Shown here one piece after another: positions 33,124-42,677 of a DNA stretch of 47,306 nucleotides. The DNA comes from Oscillospiraceae bacterium (lineage in GTDB: Bacteria > Bacillota > Clostridia > Oscillospirales > Ruminococcaceae). The stretch spans positions 1-47,306 of the forward strand of contig JAEEXH010000013.1 of the NCBI GenBank assembly GCA_016291435.1, in the 5' to 3' direction. Position 1 is the first letter of the stretch, and each line of letters opens with the position of its first letter. The notes under the pieces were generated by a model. That model did not search any database. It saw nothing but the letters and a program-made list of their open reading frames with translations, and was not told where the DNA came from. Made by a program: the position numbers and the translations under genes.

Positions 33124-33331
33124 CTCTGCACTGGCGGAAATGCGCGTATTTTCGCGTGTTTCCACCGGTGCTTTTTCAATATCATGGATAAAATGCGAAA
33201 TTGATTTTTGATCTGATTCTGATCGGGAACTGGCCGGCAGAACGACCGGACACCGTTTGCAATCCGCTAACATGACCGCCGTTTTGCAGGGAGAATGAAT
33301 CATTTGCGCTAACATCCGCTAACAATCCCGC
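33124..33331. repeat. Three 9-bp direct repeats between tRNA and integrase
   Basis: CCGCTAACA occurs at 33264-33272 and 33316-33324, and GCGCTAACA at 33306-33314. Repeated short sites between an attachment site and an int gene are typical arm-type integrase or Xis binding sites. No gene is present in this interval. Confidence 0.55.
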
Positions 33332-34651
33332 TCATTTGGTGCTGTCGTCCGTGTCGGCAAAGAGCTGACTTTCCATGTGTGCTGCCAGCTTCTGACGCTC
33401 CTCATCGACGATATCCGCATACACATTGAGCAGCATATCGGTCGAGCTGTGACCCATGTCGCCCTGCACCGCCTTGATGTCATGTGAGGCGCGGAGCTTT
33501 GTCGTTGCGCCGGAATGCCGCAGCGAGTACGGATCCACCTGACGGAGCCCGTGCTCCTGTAAAAGCCGCTTGAAGCGTTTCAGCATGGTATCATCGCTGA
33601 TCGGTCTGCCGTTGTCGTGGCAGAAGACCATATCATAGCGCGGAAAGTCGCTCATTGAGAGCCGCTCGTCCTGTGCCTGCTTGTGCTGACGGAGCTTTTC
33701 CGCAAGCGAGAACGGGATATATACCTTCCGGACGCTGGATGCCGTCTTGGGCTTTTTCAGCACAAGCCGCGTGACCTGATTCGGACTGAACGCCGGGAAA
33801 GTGAGATATACGACGGTGTCCGTCGAATCAATGCTGTCCTTGCTGAGGCGTGCCAGCTCCTTGTCGATGTAGATATACGGATGCTCGGCATCCTTTCCGA
33901 AGATATGAACGCATTTCCATTGCAGACCGAGCAGCTCCCCGCTGCGGGCTGTTGCGCAGTACATTACCTGCATCATCAGCCGCAGATCGGGGTCATCACA
34001 GAGTTCGATCGCTTTCTTGACTTCTTCCTCTGTCCACTGCTCACGCTTTTTCATTTCCAGCTTCGGCTGTTCCAGGTCGTTCGCCGGATTGAATTTGATA
34101 TAGCCGAGATTGACGGCATAGGCAAAAGCGGGACGGATGATCTTGTGAATCTCTCTTACTGTGCGTTTGGTGATCTTTGTGACAGAATCCATTTTCCGCT
34201 GCCGCACAGCCTCGTGATTCGGCAGATCGTTGTAGAATAGTTGCAGATCCCGCGGTTGGATCTTAACAATCAGATAGTCCCCGATATAAGGATAGATATA
34301 GTTTTTGCTGAGCGATTCGTTGTATTGACAGGTCGCGGCTTCCCAGAATCCGTTTTTGCAGCGGTGATCCATGTATTCCATGATCAGCTGCTTTACGGTG
34401 ATCCCGGCGCCGATTTCGATGGGGGCTTTTTTCGCCTTGGCTGCAATCCGGTATTGTTGGTTTTCCTGCGGAATCGGATAGATCAGATTCCGGTGTTCAT
34501 AATCCTCGATTTCCGGTAGCAGCAGACGGGCATCGTGCAGGGAGTTACAGCGGATCCATTTCTGTTTTCTGCTTCCGTCCTCTTCGGTATGGTTATACAC
34601 TATATAGTATACCAGACCGTTTGCTCGCTGTTTTGATGTGATCGTGGCCAT
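33332..34651 (-). CDS. Tyrosine recombinase (integrase)
   Basis: A 439-residue phage/ICE-type integrase. An N-terminal arm-binding region and a SAM-like core-binding domain (about 85-195) precede the catalytic domain. Catalytic residues are Arg236 in TARSGELLGL, Lys302 in KPKTASSVRKV, Arg378 and His379 in YSLRHSG, His401 in MGHSS and nucleophile Tyr411 in NVYAD. The usual first His of the H-x-x-R box is Tyr375. AGGAGG precedes the ATG, overlapping the stop region of the second Xis-like gene. The 3' end faces the tRNA. Confidence 0.95.
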   Translation of the reverse strand: MATITSKQRANGLVYYIVYNHTEEDGSRKQKWIRCNSLHDARLLLPEIEDYEHRNLIYPIPQENQQYRIAAKAKKAPIEIGAGITVKQLIMEYMDHRCKNGFWEAATCQYNESLSKNYIYPYIGDYLIVKIQPRDLQLFYNDLPNHEAVRQRKMDSVTKITKRTVREIHKIIRPAFAYAVNLGYIKFNPANDLEQPKLEMKKREQWTEEEVKKAIELCDDPDLRLMMQVMYCATARSGELLGLQWKCVHIFGKDAEHPYIYIDKELARLSKDSIDSTDTVVYLTFPAFSPNQVTRLVLKKPKTASSVRKVYIPFSLAEKLRQHKQAQDERLSMSDFPRYDMVFCHDNGRPISDDTMLKRFKRLLQEHGLRQVDPYSLRHSGATTKLRASHDIKAVQGDMGHSSTDMLLNVYADIVDEERQKLAAHMESQLFADTDDSTK

Positions 34652-34656
34652 TTCGA

Positions 34657-34869
34657 TCAGCCTCCTGTATTACCGTATACAAGAGTCAGAATAGATTTCG
34701 TGACAATCCGGTAGGTTGTCCCGAAGCGCAGGACCCGCAGCGGCTGTTTTTCCCGGTACGACTGCTCGACCAGGCGATAAGTGCTGCGCAGTCCTAAACC
34801 CAGCATCTGCGCACAGGTTTTGACATCGACGGTCAGACAGTCGGTGTGCGGATTGTTTACTGTATCCAT
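34657..34869 (-). CDS. Excisionase-like DNA-binding protein 2
   Basis: A 70-residue winged-helix/MerR-like protein of the excisionase type. CLTVDVKTCAQMLGLGLRST is the helix-turn-helix and VLRFGTTYRIVTKS the wing. It is a paralogue of the gene just upstream, with the same spacing of CLT, C..(M/I)LG, LVEQ(S/A)Y and VLR. AAAGGAGG precedes the ATG. It ends five bases before the integrase, so the three form one operon. One member probably directs excision. Confidence 0.82.
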   Translation of the reverse strand: MDTVNNPHTDCLTVDVKTCAQMLGLGLRSTYRLVEQSYREKQPLRVLRFGTTYRIVTKSILTLVYGNTGG

Positions 34870-34882
34870 GATAATCCCTCCT

Positions 34883-35110
34883 TTATGAATCCGGCGTTTC
34901 TATTCTGCATTCCACGAAATCGAAGAACGATGCTTTGAGAATGCGATAGCTCTTTCCGATTCGCAGGACTTTGAACGGCGCATGATTGATATATGCCTGT
35001 TCGACCAGCGAATACGCCGACGAAAGACTGATGCCAAGGATATTGGCGCAGTCCTCTACGCGCAGCGTGAGGCATTCATGGTGCTTATCAGGCGGCTTTG
35101 CTTTTTTCAT
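34883..35110 (-). CDS. Excisionase-like DNA-binding protein 1
   Basis: A 75-residue Xis-type protein: CLTLRVEDCANILGISLSSA, then LVEQAY and VLRIGKSYRILKAS. The ATG at 35110 follows AAAAGGAGG; the longer frame to 35155 lacks a ribosome site. It is first in the Xis-Xis-int operon and divergent from the XRE regulator. Two tandem Xis-like genes suggest duplication with divided roles, such as excision and promoter control (inference). Confidence 0.82.
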   Translation of the reverse strand: MKKAKPPDKHHECLTLRVEDCANILGISLSSAYSLVEQAYINHAPFKVLRIGKSYRILKASFFDFVECRIETPDS

Positions 35111-35263
35111 TGTTTTTCCTCCTTTTGTGTTGTGGTATCCATTGTGTTGGCGCACAAGAATACAGCCTTGTATCGATCTTGTTTTGCCGCAACAATTCTG
35201 TATCGGTATTTTTATTATAGCACCTGTTTTCTATTTTGTCAAGCCCTAATAGGAGGTTTTTTT

Positions 35264-36025
35264 GTGTTTGAGTGGTTATTTTCCAAAAAAAATGGCGGAA
35301 ATCGTTCCACGGGAACAAAAATACGCGAGATTCGACTCCGCAAGGGAATATCTTCATCGGATTTAGGAGCGAAATGCCATATAACAGATGCTGCCGTCCG
35401 ACATTATGAAGGAGACAAGCGCACGCCGAATGAAGAGAAACTTCAGGAAATCGCAGCAGCACTTGGCGTTGATGTGACAGCGCTCTATGATCGCAAGATC
35501 GAGAGTATCGCGGATATCATGCACATTCTGTTTGAAGCGGAAACAGCCGGCTATATTGTTCCAGTGGAGATTCAGGCTGATATCACGCGCGATCTGCGCC
35601 AGTCCATCGGTATCCGTTCTACGAACGAGGTGCTGAGCGAAGCCATGCAAAAATGGCTGGAGAAATGGAAGTTGTGGAAGACAGAACAGATTTCAGAAGA
35701 TGATTACCGCAACTGGCAGGATGCTTTTCCGCAGGAGTACGAGGTTGAAGTACATCCGGAGCATGAAACCTACCCGTCCAAAAGCGTTATTTCCGATTAC
35801 CGTATCCATTCTCTTGATTTTCTGAGAAAATTCCGCACGGTTATGGAATATGACACAGAACGTGTGGATGCTGCAATCAGGAAAGAGAACGCAAGATATA
35901 TTGACGAGTTTTACTCAGTCTTAAGGATGAATCTCTTCAGCTGGATTGATCACGAAATCGAGCAATTGGAGCAGGAGCCGTTGATACAGAAGGGCTCTAG
36001 CGAGGACGGCAGCAACAATCAGTGA
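35264..36025 (+). CDS. XRE family regulator of the element
   Basis: A 253-residue regulator with an N-terminal Cro/CI-type helix-turn-helix (TKIREIRLRKGISSSDLG through RHYEGDKRTPNEEKLQEIA) and a long C-terminal region of unknown fold. AGGAGG at 35251-35256 points to the GTG start at 35264, not to the far upstream in-frame ATG at 34982. It is divergent from the Xis-int operon, the usual layout of an element repressor. The C-terminal part has no LexA-type protease motif, so any induction would not be by self-cleavage. Confidence 0.85.
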   Translation: MFEWLFSKKNGGNRSTGTKIREIRLRKGISSSDLGAKCHITDAAVRHYEGDKRTPNEEKLQEIAAALGVDVTALYDRKIESIADIMHILFEAETAGYIVPVEIQADITRDLRQSIGIRSTNEVLSEAMQKWLEKWKLWKTEQISEDDYRNWQDAFPQEYEVEVHPEHETYPSKSVISDYRIHSLDFLRKFRTVMEYDTERVDAAIRKENARYIDEFYSVLRMNLFSWIDHEIEQLEQEPLIQKGSSEDGSNNQ

Positions 36026-36031
36026 CAAGAA

Positions 36032-36067
36032 GAACCGGCAGAGCGTGTTGCTCTGCCGGTTCCTTTT
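36032..36067 (+). terminator. Terminator after the XRE gene
   Basis: GAACCGGCAGAG pairs perfectly with CTCTGCCGGTTC (12 bp, 7-nt loop), followed by CTTTT. Confidence 0.9.
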
Positions 36068-36078
36068 ACGAATCATAC

Positions 36079-36107
36079 TTGATTTCCAATACGAATTGTG
36101 ATACACT
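36079..36107 (+). promoter_or_regulatory. Promoter of the DUF2075-type gene
   Basis: TTGATT at 36079-36084, 17 bp, TACACT at 36102-36107. Confidence 0.65.
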
Positions 36108-36140
36108 ATATGTAAACACGTGACAAAGGAGATGAGAACG

Positions 36141-38276
36141 ATGACCGAAAGCCCGCGCTGCCTGTATCATAACAGCTTTTCGGATTTCCTGCGTGAAGAC
36201 GAGAACGCAATCCTCGGACTGCTGTGCGATCATTACCACGGCGATGCACGCACAACGACGCGCGACGCGTGGAAGGGCGAAATCTCGATCATGCGAGAGC
36301 TCGTGCGCCGGCTGGACACTGACGGCCGGATCATCTTTGAATATGACATTCCGCGGCTCGGCAAGCGCATTGACGTTGTACTGCTTCTGCGCGGCATCAT
36401 CTTCTGTCTCGAATTCAAGGTGGGCGAATCACAGATTCTGGAAGCGGACGTCGATCAGGTTCTGGACTATGCGCTGGATCTCAAAAACTTCCATAAATTC
36501 AGTCAGGAGCATATCATTGCGCCGGTTCTGATTGCGACGAAATATCGGAACGCATCGTCGGTCGTGCAGATGTCTGTGTATGACGATAAAGTTGTGAATC
36601 CGCTGGTGACAGGCGCTGCCGGACTGTTTGATGTAATATCCTCTGTGCTGCAAAAGTTTCCGAATGAGCCCCCGATTGACAGCCGCTGGATCATCAGCCC
36701 GTATGCTCCGACACCGACGATCATCGAGGCTGCCAGATCACTGTATGAGAGCCACTCCGTCGAGAATATCACGCGGCACGAAGCTGATCAGGTATATACT
36801 GACCAGACGATCGCTTATGTTCTGGATGTAATCCATGAGAGCAAGGCACAGCAAAAGAAAAGCATCTGCTTTGTGACGGGCGTTCCCGGCGCGGGAAAAA
36901 CGCTGGTCGGTCTGGATGTTGCGATCAAGCAGACCTATCAGGGGCATGATGAGCCGGTCGAGGATGAAGGCGCGGTGTATCTTTCCGGCAACGGCCCGCT
37001 TGTCGCGGTGCTGACCGAAGCACTGGCAAGGGATAACTATGAACGCTGCCGCGAGCAGAATATCAAAAAGAACAAGACCGATTCTCGCCGCGAGGTCGGA
37101 AAATCCATTCAGATGATTCACCGTTACCGTGACAATATGCTTGCAAAGATCAAAAATCCGGTTGAGAACGGCATCCTTGAAATAGATCCGGAAAAGGCCG
37201 TGAAAATGGAACACGCCGGATTCGGAGAAGTCGAGCACGTTGCGATCTTCGACGAGGCGCAGCGATCATGGACGCACAAGAGACTTGCAGACTATCTGAA
37301 ACGCGGCGGCACATACGGCAACAAGCTGAAGGTGCCGAACTTCCCGATGTCGGAAGCGGCGTTTCTGATCTGGTCGCTCGATCAGCGCGAGGACTGGGCG
37401 ACGATCATTTGCCTTGTCGGCGGCGGTCAGGAGATCAACACTGGAGAAGCAGGCATTTCGGAATGGATCAAAGCGCTGAATGAGATGTTCCCGCACTGGA
37501 ATGTGTATATCTCGCCGAAGCTGACTGATGCGGAATACGCCGAGGGCAAGGTGAATGAGCTGCTGAAGGACAATCCCAATGTCACCTATTCCGAAAGCCT
37601 GCATCTGGCTGTTTCGCTGCGGTCCTATCGTGCGGAAAAGCTGTCAGCATTCGTTCATGCGCTGCTGTCCTTTGATGATTCCGCTGCGGCGCTGTATCAG
37701 GAGATCAAGGACAAGTATCCGATCATGCTGACACGCGATATGGCAACGGCGCGCAGATGGCTGCATGAAAAGGTGCGCGGCACAGAGCGTACCGGCGTTC
37801 TGGTGACAAAGGAATCCGCGAGATTCAAGCCGCTGGCTGTTCATATCCTGCCATCCGGTGATGAAAATGCCGTTCACTGGTTCCTTGAGGACAAATCCGA
37901 TACCAGATCGTCGAATTATCTGGAGGACGCTGCCACCGAGATTCAGGTGCAGGGACTGGAACTGGACTACACTTGTCTGCTCTGGGATGCAGATATGCGC
38001 TGCGATCACGGCAAATGGCGCTACTACACGTTCAACGGTAATACGAAATGGAACGAGCTGACAGGAAACAGTGAGAGCAAGCAGGAACGCATGAAATACA
38101 TGCTGAATGCGTACCGCGTGCTGCTCACCCGCGCCAGAGCCGGTATGGTGATCTGCGTGCCGACTGGTAATCCGAATAAGAACCCAAGCGGTTTTTGGGA
38201 GGACAGCACCCGCTTGCCGGAATACTATGACGGGACTTATCAGTATTTGAAGGGCATCGGGATTGAAGAAATCTGA
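36141..38276 (+). CDS. DUF2075-type protein: PD-(D/E)XK-like nuclease domain + SF1-type ATPase
   Basis: A 711-residue protein. The N-terminal 100 residues show a PD-(D/E)XK-like core: Asp78 in KRIDVVL, then Glu91 and Lys93 in CLEFKVGE. The ATPase follows, with Walker A GVPGAGKT (247-254), Walker B AIFDEAQRSW (Asp371, Glu372), motif III CLVGGGQEIN and motif VI YRVLLTRARAGMVI. AAAGGAGATGAG precedes the ATG. It is transcribed toward the Wadjet operon from its own promoter. Proteins with this domain occur in defence islands; the nuclease activity is inferred from motifs only. Confidence 0.83.
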   Translation: MTESPRCLYHNSFSDFLREDENAILGLLCDHYHGDARTTTRDAWKGEISIMRELVRRLDTDGRIIFEYDIPRLGKRIDVVLLLRGIIFCLEFKVGESQILEADVDQVLDYALDLKNFHKFSQEHIIAPVLIATKYRNASSVVQMSVYDDKVVNPLVTGAAGLFDVISSVLQKFPNEPPIDSRWIISPYAPTPTIIEAARSLYESHSVENITRHEADQVYTDQTIAYVLDVIHESKAQQKKSICFVTGVPGAGKTLVGLDVAIKQTYQGHDEPVEDEGAVYLSGNGPLVAVLTEALARDNYERCREQNIKKNKTDSRREVGKSIQMIHRYRDNMLAKIKNPVENGILEIDPEKAVKMEHAGFGEVEHVAIFDEAQRSWTHKRLADYLKRGGTYGNKLKVPNFPMSEAAFLIWSLDQREDWATIICLVGGGQEINTGEAGISEWIKALNEMFPHWNVYISPKLTDAEYAEGKVNELLKDNPNVTYSESLHLAVSLRSYRAEKLSAFVHALLSFDDSAAALYQEIKDKYPIMLTRDMATARRWLHEKVRGTERTGVLVTKESARFKPLAVHILPSGDENAVHWFLEDKSDTRSSNYLEDAATEIQVQGLELDYTCLLWDADMRCDHGKWRYYTFNGNTKWNELTGNSESKQERMKYMLNAYRVLLTRARAGMVICVPTGNPNKNPSGFWEDSTRLPEYYDGTYQYLKGIGIEEI

Positions 38277-38305
38277 TGTTGTATGACAGAAATGGAGAAA
38301 ACAGA

Positions 38306-38346
38306 AGCACCGCAGGAATGGTTGAATTCCTGCGGTGCTTTCTTTA
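38306..38346. terminator. Bidirectional terminator between the DUF2075-type gene and jetC
   Basis: AGCACCGCAGGAAT pairs perfectly with ATTCCTGCGGTGCT (14 bp, 6-nt loop). T-rich tails follow on both strands. Confidence 0.9.
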
Positions 38347-41300
38347 GATCAGAGTGTATTGTGCTGCACGATAAAAACCGTGTTCGATTTTTTCATTGCC
38401 ATCATGCGATAGAATGCCGATCTCTGAGAGCATATTTTGCCGCACTGCCGCCTTGATATGCAGATCAAAACAGTTTGTGATGTCACATTTCGTGATATCG
38501 GAGAGACAGATAAGCTGAATTTTGAATTGCTTTGCCATGTTGAACATCGGCTCCAAAACGTGTGCAGAAGTGATGACTGCAAACGGGTTATCCAGAATCA
38601 ACACACTGGTATGCTCAGCTGTACGAATGCCCGCCTCGCTGCTGGAATAGTCCATAAGCAGCACGATCACGGCAAAGTATACGAGGAACTTTTCAGCGCC
38701 GGAGTTGGTTCGCGGAATATCCTTCCAGCGTCTGTATTCTGCATGACTGCGGTTTGCGTCGACCTTATATGCCTGTAGTTCGATACTTTCCTTCCGGATG
38801 TATTTCCGGAGCAGATGCCTGCTGCTGACAGTATCCTCTGCTTTTTGTTTCAGTTCTGCTTCTGTTATTTCTCCCTGTTCCAGTCTGCGGACAATCTCCT
38901 GTGCAGAGTGTTCGATTTCTGCTGCAATTTCATCGGCTGCCAGCTTTTCGTCAACATCCTTCGGCAGATCCATTTTGAGCATTTCCTTGCGCGTTCCTTC
39001 GTAAGCCTGAATACGGGAGTTTTTCATGATTGTCTGCAAGCCCTGATAGATCTGCTGACCCTGAAGCACACACTGACGCACCAGATCCTGTTTTGTGTTG
39101 TCAAAATCATTCAGTTCCGCATCGATCTGTGCCGCGCGCAGTTCTGTGCTTTTGACGGATTCCGTTATCAGCTCATCCAGTGTATAATACCGGTCACCCT
39201 GCGTGTTGGTCTGATGCATCAGGCCGATCATGACGCTGATTGCCTTTGCTTCTGCATCGTGTTCAAATTCAGATAATAGCTTTTGCAGATCATAGAGCAA
39301 ATCACGGTGCTGCGCCGCAAGCTGAATTTGCAATTTGTATTCCGCTTCACAAAGCTGCCGCCACTGTTGTTTGGCATCTGCTTTCAGAACAAGCCGAGAA
39401 ACAGTTCCTGGTTTCTGTATGCTACGCAGAGTATCCTCTGCACGACCGAAAAGATTGTCAAACATCTTGTGTCTGTCTTCGGCTTGTTTGATTTGCTGTT
39501 TCAGTTCGGCGATCCGCTGCTTTAGTTTTCCTCTTCTGTCCTTGTAATTTCCGATAATCTGCGATGCTGCAAGCGGCTCTCCGTATTCCTTCAATCCCGT
39601 CTCTGCCTGCTCAAATGCGGACTGTGCCTTTCCGTCAGCTTGGGCACAAGAGGTTTCCTTTCGGTGAAGCTCTATTTGCAATGATTCCAGTCGTTCCAGT
39701 TCCCCTGCGATCGCCGTTTCCGCCTGTTCTGAATACACAATGCCCGCATATTCTTCCGGCTGGCAGCCAATTTTGCGGAGTTCTGTCTGAGCTTCTTTCT
39801 TCTTTTCCTGTGCTGTTTGTAAGTCCCGGCGCAGCATCTGAATGCTGTCATTCTGCGTTTCGCAAAGCTTTTGGAATTGCTGATACAGGTTTTGCCAATC
39901 ATCGTCTATGACCGTCTCATCCCTGTAATTTTGTACTTCTGTCTGCGCCTGCTGCATTTCTGTCAGCAGGTTTTGACTTTGCTGCAAAGCGAATTTCGCA
40001 TTCTCTTTTGTCTTAAGGCAGGATTCTGCTGCTTGCTGTGCGGCATCCAGTTTTTTCCTGCAATCGTCAGCAGCTTTTTGTGCGGCTTCAAATTGACTAT
40101 ACAGTTCTTCTTCCCTGAGAAGGCGCTTCTTCAATTCCTGCAAATGCTCCAGAAACCGTGTCAGGGTGTCGATTTCACTGCCTGCCGCAGCAATTTGCTC
40201 GCGAACAGTATTTTGTTGTTCACTCAGGTCTATCTTTTCCTGTTCAAGTTTTACGAGCTGCTGTGTAATATTGTCGATCCGATCATTCTGTTCACTGATT
40301 TCCTGTCCGTTGCGTGCAAGCCAGTTTTCATCATATTGAAAATCGGAAACAGCCTGCAATTCGCCGGTCAGGCGCTGAATACGTTCTGTGATGCTTTCAA
40401 TCTTCCGCGAAATATCGTCCTTCTCAGCTTGTAACAACCCGATAAATCCGTCATGATCTGCAAAATAGTCTTGCGCATAGTATCCGAGCAGATTACCAGC
40501 CGCATAAGACTGCTGCATGATTGCACGCATATCCTCATACGTAAAGACAGGCAATACAGCCGGTAGCCAATCAGGATGCTCTGCGTCAAGAAGAAGTTGT
40601 TTTTCCTGTTCATTGACAAGAATGCCGTATGCTGCAGCGGGATACGCCTGTAGAATCTCTGCAATCTGCTCAGCTGTCAGTTCGCAGTTCAGCAGATAGC
40701 TTTCGCAGGTCTGATACTGTACGCCGGTCTGATCGAGCCAGCTTAGGACAGTCTGCGAAATATGAAGTGAACCAGCATTTGCGGCGGCAAGCTCCTCTGT
40801 TTTCTGTTCCAAAAGTCGTTCTGCCTGCCGCAGTTCTGATTCTGCTTCACGCAGCTTGCTATTAAGGTAATCTACTGCTGTCTGGGTGAACCGCTGTGCA
40901 AAATCCAGACTATGCAGCGCAAAAATCTGACGCAGCGCTTTTTCTGCTTCAAGGTAATCCGCTTGTTTTCTTTTCAGAATTGTAAGCTGACTGTTACAGT
41001 CATGCTGTTGAATCTGAAGATCTGCGATTTTCTGCGGTATCTGCGCAATGCGGTCGGTGACTGCCTGCAATTCCGCAGCAAGCTTTGCCTTCGATTCTTC
41101 CAGCTTTTTCTGTTCTGCTGCCTTTTTATCTGCAAGCTTTTGCAGTTTATCAGCAGAATAGCAATCGGTGAAATTGCGCTGCATATTGAGCTGCAAATCC
41201 TGCACCTGTTTATCCGTGTCCAGCTGATACTGCGTCAGTGCGCCCTCCGCCCGATTGCTAGTGCTGATGGCTTTTTGTGCAGCCTGTTCAGCTTTATTCT

Positions 41301-42675
41301 GCTGTTCCTGCGCCTGCTGCAATGCAGTATCTGTGGCAGTGACTTCCTGTTGCTGTTTTTGAACAGTTTCTTGCAGAGCCGGCAGTTCTGTTTCCAGAAT
41401 CCTTCGCACATTTGCGCCGAGAACTGTCAGCTGTTTGGCATCAGAATCCTGCTCTTTTTCCTGTATCTGCGCGGTGATCGCGGCAGCGTCATTCTCTGCC
41501 TTAGAAACACGCTCTGCATATTTCGCCGCCAGCATCCTGCTCTGTGCCTGTTTTTGCTCTGTGATGGATTCCGCACACTGCGCTGAATCTTCCTGTGCCT
41601 GCCTGTATGCTTCCGCTGACTGTTCCGCAACCTCTTTCGCTTTCCAGTATCGCTCAGACGCCTCTTCCCAGCCGATCTGATGCAGTGCGGATTCTGCATC
41701 ACTCTGCTCTTGTGTCAGTTCATCCTTTTTGGCAGACAGCACAGCAATCTCCGCAGCAAGCGCCTCCTGAAATCCAAACAGATCACTGACTGCGTGCCGG
41801 TGCGCATCGTCTGTATTCCAGAGTGCCTGCACCGTTTTCTGACGGTCTGTCATCGCAGCCGTGAATTTGTGGCAGACATCACGTTCCAGCACCCGCTTTT
41901 CATTGGTGCGATACTGCTTCAGAAATCTGAGCATCATTGTTGAGAGCGTACTCTCTCCGTCTGAATCTGTCTGTGAAAGATGCGCCTCGATTGTCGGGAT
42001 CAGCAGTGCGTCGATCAGCTGATCGGATGTTTTGAACTTTTCAAAATAGCCGGTCATGCCGTTTTCAGACGAATTGAGTTTTTCGGTCAGTGTTCGCCAC
42101 TGCTCCTGCAAAATGCCATATTGTTCGAGCAAATCCTTCCATTCAGTGCTTTCTCTGTCCGAGAAGTATTGCAGTTCGCCGCTGCTTCTGTTCGCCTGCT
42201 TCCGGACGAAATCAAACTCTGCTGGCACAAACCGATTGCCGTCCCGCCGCGACAGTTCCAGATTGATGATGCTGAATTTTGCGCTGTCCTGCGTGTAAGT
42301 CGAACAGAAAGTATAATACTTGATATTGCGCCCGCGCGAATCATCACTCGTTTCCGCAGCAGCGATTGCAATGCCGGTCAGCAGACGATAGTCACTGTTT
42401 TTGTCCAGCATCCATTCCAACAGAATAAAGCCGTGATCGCCGGAGCGTGTGAAGAATTCCTCGATTTTTCGGGATGAAGCGTGCGCACGCGGGAGAACCG
42501 GCTGCATCATAAGCTGCACCAGAACAGATTTTCCGCCGCCGTTGATGAGAGAAATCAGCGTATTCAGGCCGGCACGACCGGTTTCGTCCGTCAGGTCAAA
42601 GAGTTCATCCGGGATCAGCCGTTTTCCGTTGTTATAACTGATATTGACAATGCGGATCCTTCTGATCTGCGGCAT
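38344..42675 (-). CDS. jetC: Wadjet SMC-like ATPase JetC
   Basis: A 1443-residue SMC-like motor subunit of the Wadjet plasmid-defence system. Walker A is NGGGKS (residues 45-50). The ABC signature-like NSGAEKF lies near 1324, and Walker B LILDNPFA near 1359-1366 has Asn after the Asp. Between them are long Gln/Glu/Ala-rich coiled coils (about 230-1230), interrupted near 650-740 by a compact hinge-like region. Known Wadjet JetC extrudes DNA loops with JetA and JetB. AGAAGGAGGG precedes the ATG, which lies two bases after jetB. It is the last gene of the operon. Confidence 0.93.
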   Translation of the reverse strand: MPQIRRIRIVNISYNNGKRLIPDELFDLTDETGRAGLNTLISLINGGGKSVLVQLMMQPVLPRAHASSRKIEEFFTRSGDHGFILLEWMLDKNSDYRLLTGIAIAAAETSDDSRGRNIKYYTFCSTYTQDSAKFSIINLELSRRDGNRFVPAEFDFVRKQANRSSGELQYFSDRESTEWKDLLEQYGILQEQWRTLTEKLNSSENGMTGYFEKFKTSDQLIDALLIPTIEAHLSQTDSDGESTLSTMMLRFLKQYRTNEKRVLERDVCHKFTAAMTDRQKTVQALWNTDDAHRHAVSDLFGFQEALAAEIAVLSAKKDELTQEQSDAESALHQIGWEEASERYWKAKEVAEQSAEAYRQAQEDSAQCAESITEQKQAQSRMLAAKYAERVSKAENDAAAITAQIQEKEQDSDAKQLTVLGANVRRILETELPALQETVQKQQQEVTATDTALQQAQEQQNKAEQAAQKAISTSNRAEGALTQYQLDTDKQVQDLQLNMQRNFTDCYSADKLQKLADKKAAEQKKLEESKAKLAAELQAVTDRIAQIPQKIADLQIQQHDCNSQLTILKRKQADYLEAEKALRQIFALHSLDFAQRFTQTAVDYLNSKLREAESELRQAERLLEQKTEELAAANAGSLHISQTVLSWLDQTGVQYQTCESYLLNCELTAEQIAEILQAYPAAAYGILVNEQEKQLLLDAEHPDWLPAVLPVFTYEDMRAIMQQSYAAGNLLGYYAQDYFADHDGFIGLLQAEKDDISRKIESITERIQRLTGELQAVSDFQYDENWLARNGQEISEQNDRIDNITQQLVKLEQEKIDLSEQQNTVREQIAAAGSEIDTLTRFLEHLQELKKRLLREEELYSQFEAAQKAADDCRKKLDAAQQAAESCLKTKENAKFALQQSQNLLTEMQQAQTEVQNYRDETVIDDDWQNLYQQFQKLCETQNDSIQMLRRDLQTAQEKKKEAQTELRKIGCQPEEYAGIVYSEQAETAIAGELERLESLQIELHRKETSCAQADGKAQSAFEQAETGLKEYGEPLAASQIIGNYKDRRGKLKQRIAELKQQIKQAEDRHKMFDNLFGRAEDTLRSIQKPGTVSRLVLKADAKQQWRQLCEAEYKLQIQLAAQHRDLLYDLQKLLSEFEHDAEAKAISVMIGLMHQTNTQGDRYYTLDELITESVKSTELRAAQIDAELNDFDNTKQDLVRQCVLQGQQIYQGLQTIMKNSRIQAYEGTRKEMLKMDLPKDVDEKLAADEIAAEIEHSAQEIVRRLEQGEITEAELKQKAEDTVSSRHLLRKYIRKESIELQAYKVDANRSHAEYRRWKDIPRTNSGAEKFLVYFAVIVLLMDYSSSEAGIRTAEHTSVLILDNPFAVITSAHVLEPMFNMAKQFKIQLICLSDITKCDITNCFDLHIKAAVRQNMLSEIGILSHDGNEKIEHGFYRAAQYTLI

Positions 42676-42677
42676 AT

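Noticed and set aside
33085..33315. 76-codon minus-strand frame over the tRNA and integrase sites
   Set aside because: It overlaps a complete tRNA gene and has no ribosome site.
34982..35263. 94-residue N-terminal extension of the XRE regulator
   Set aside because: It runs antisense through the first Xis gene and the divergent promoter region. AGGAGG at 35251 marks the GTG at 35264 as the start.
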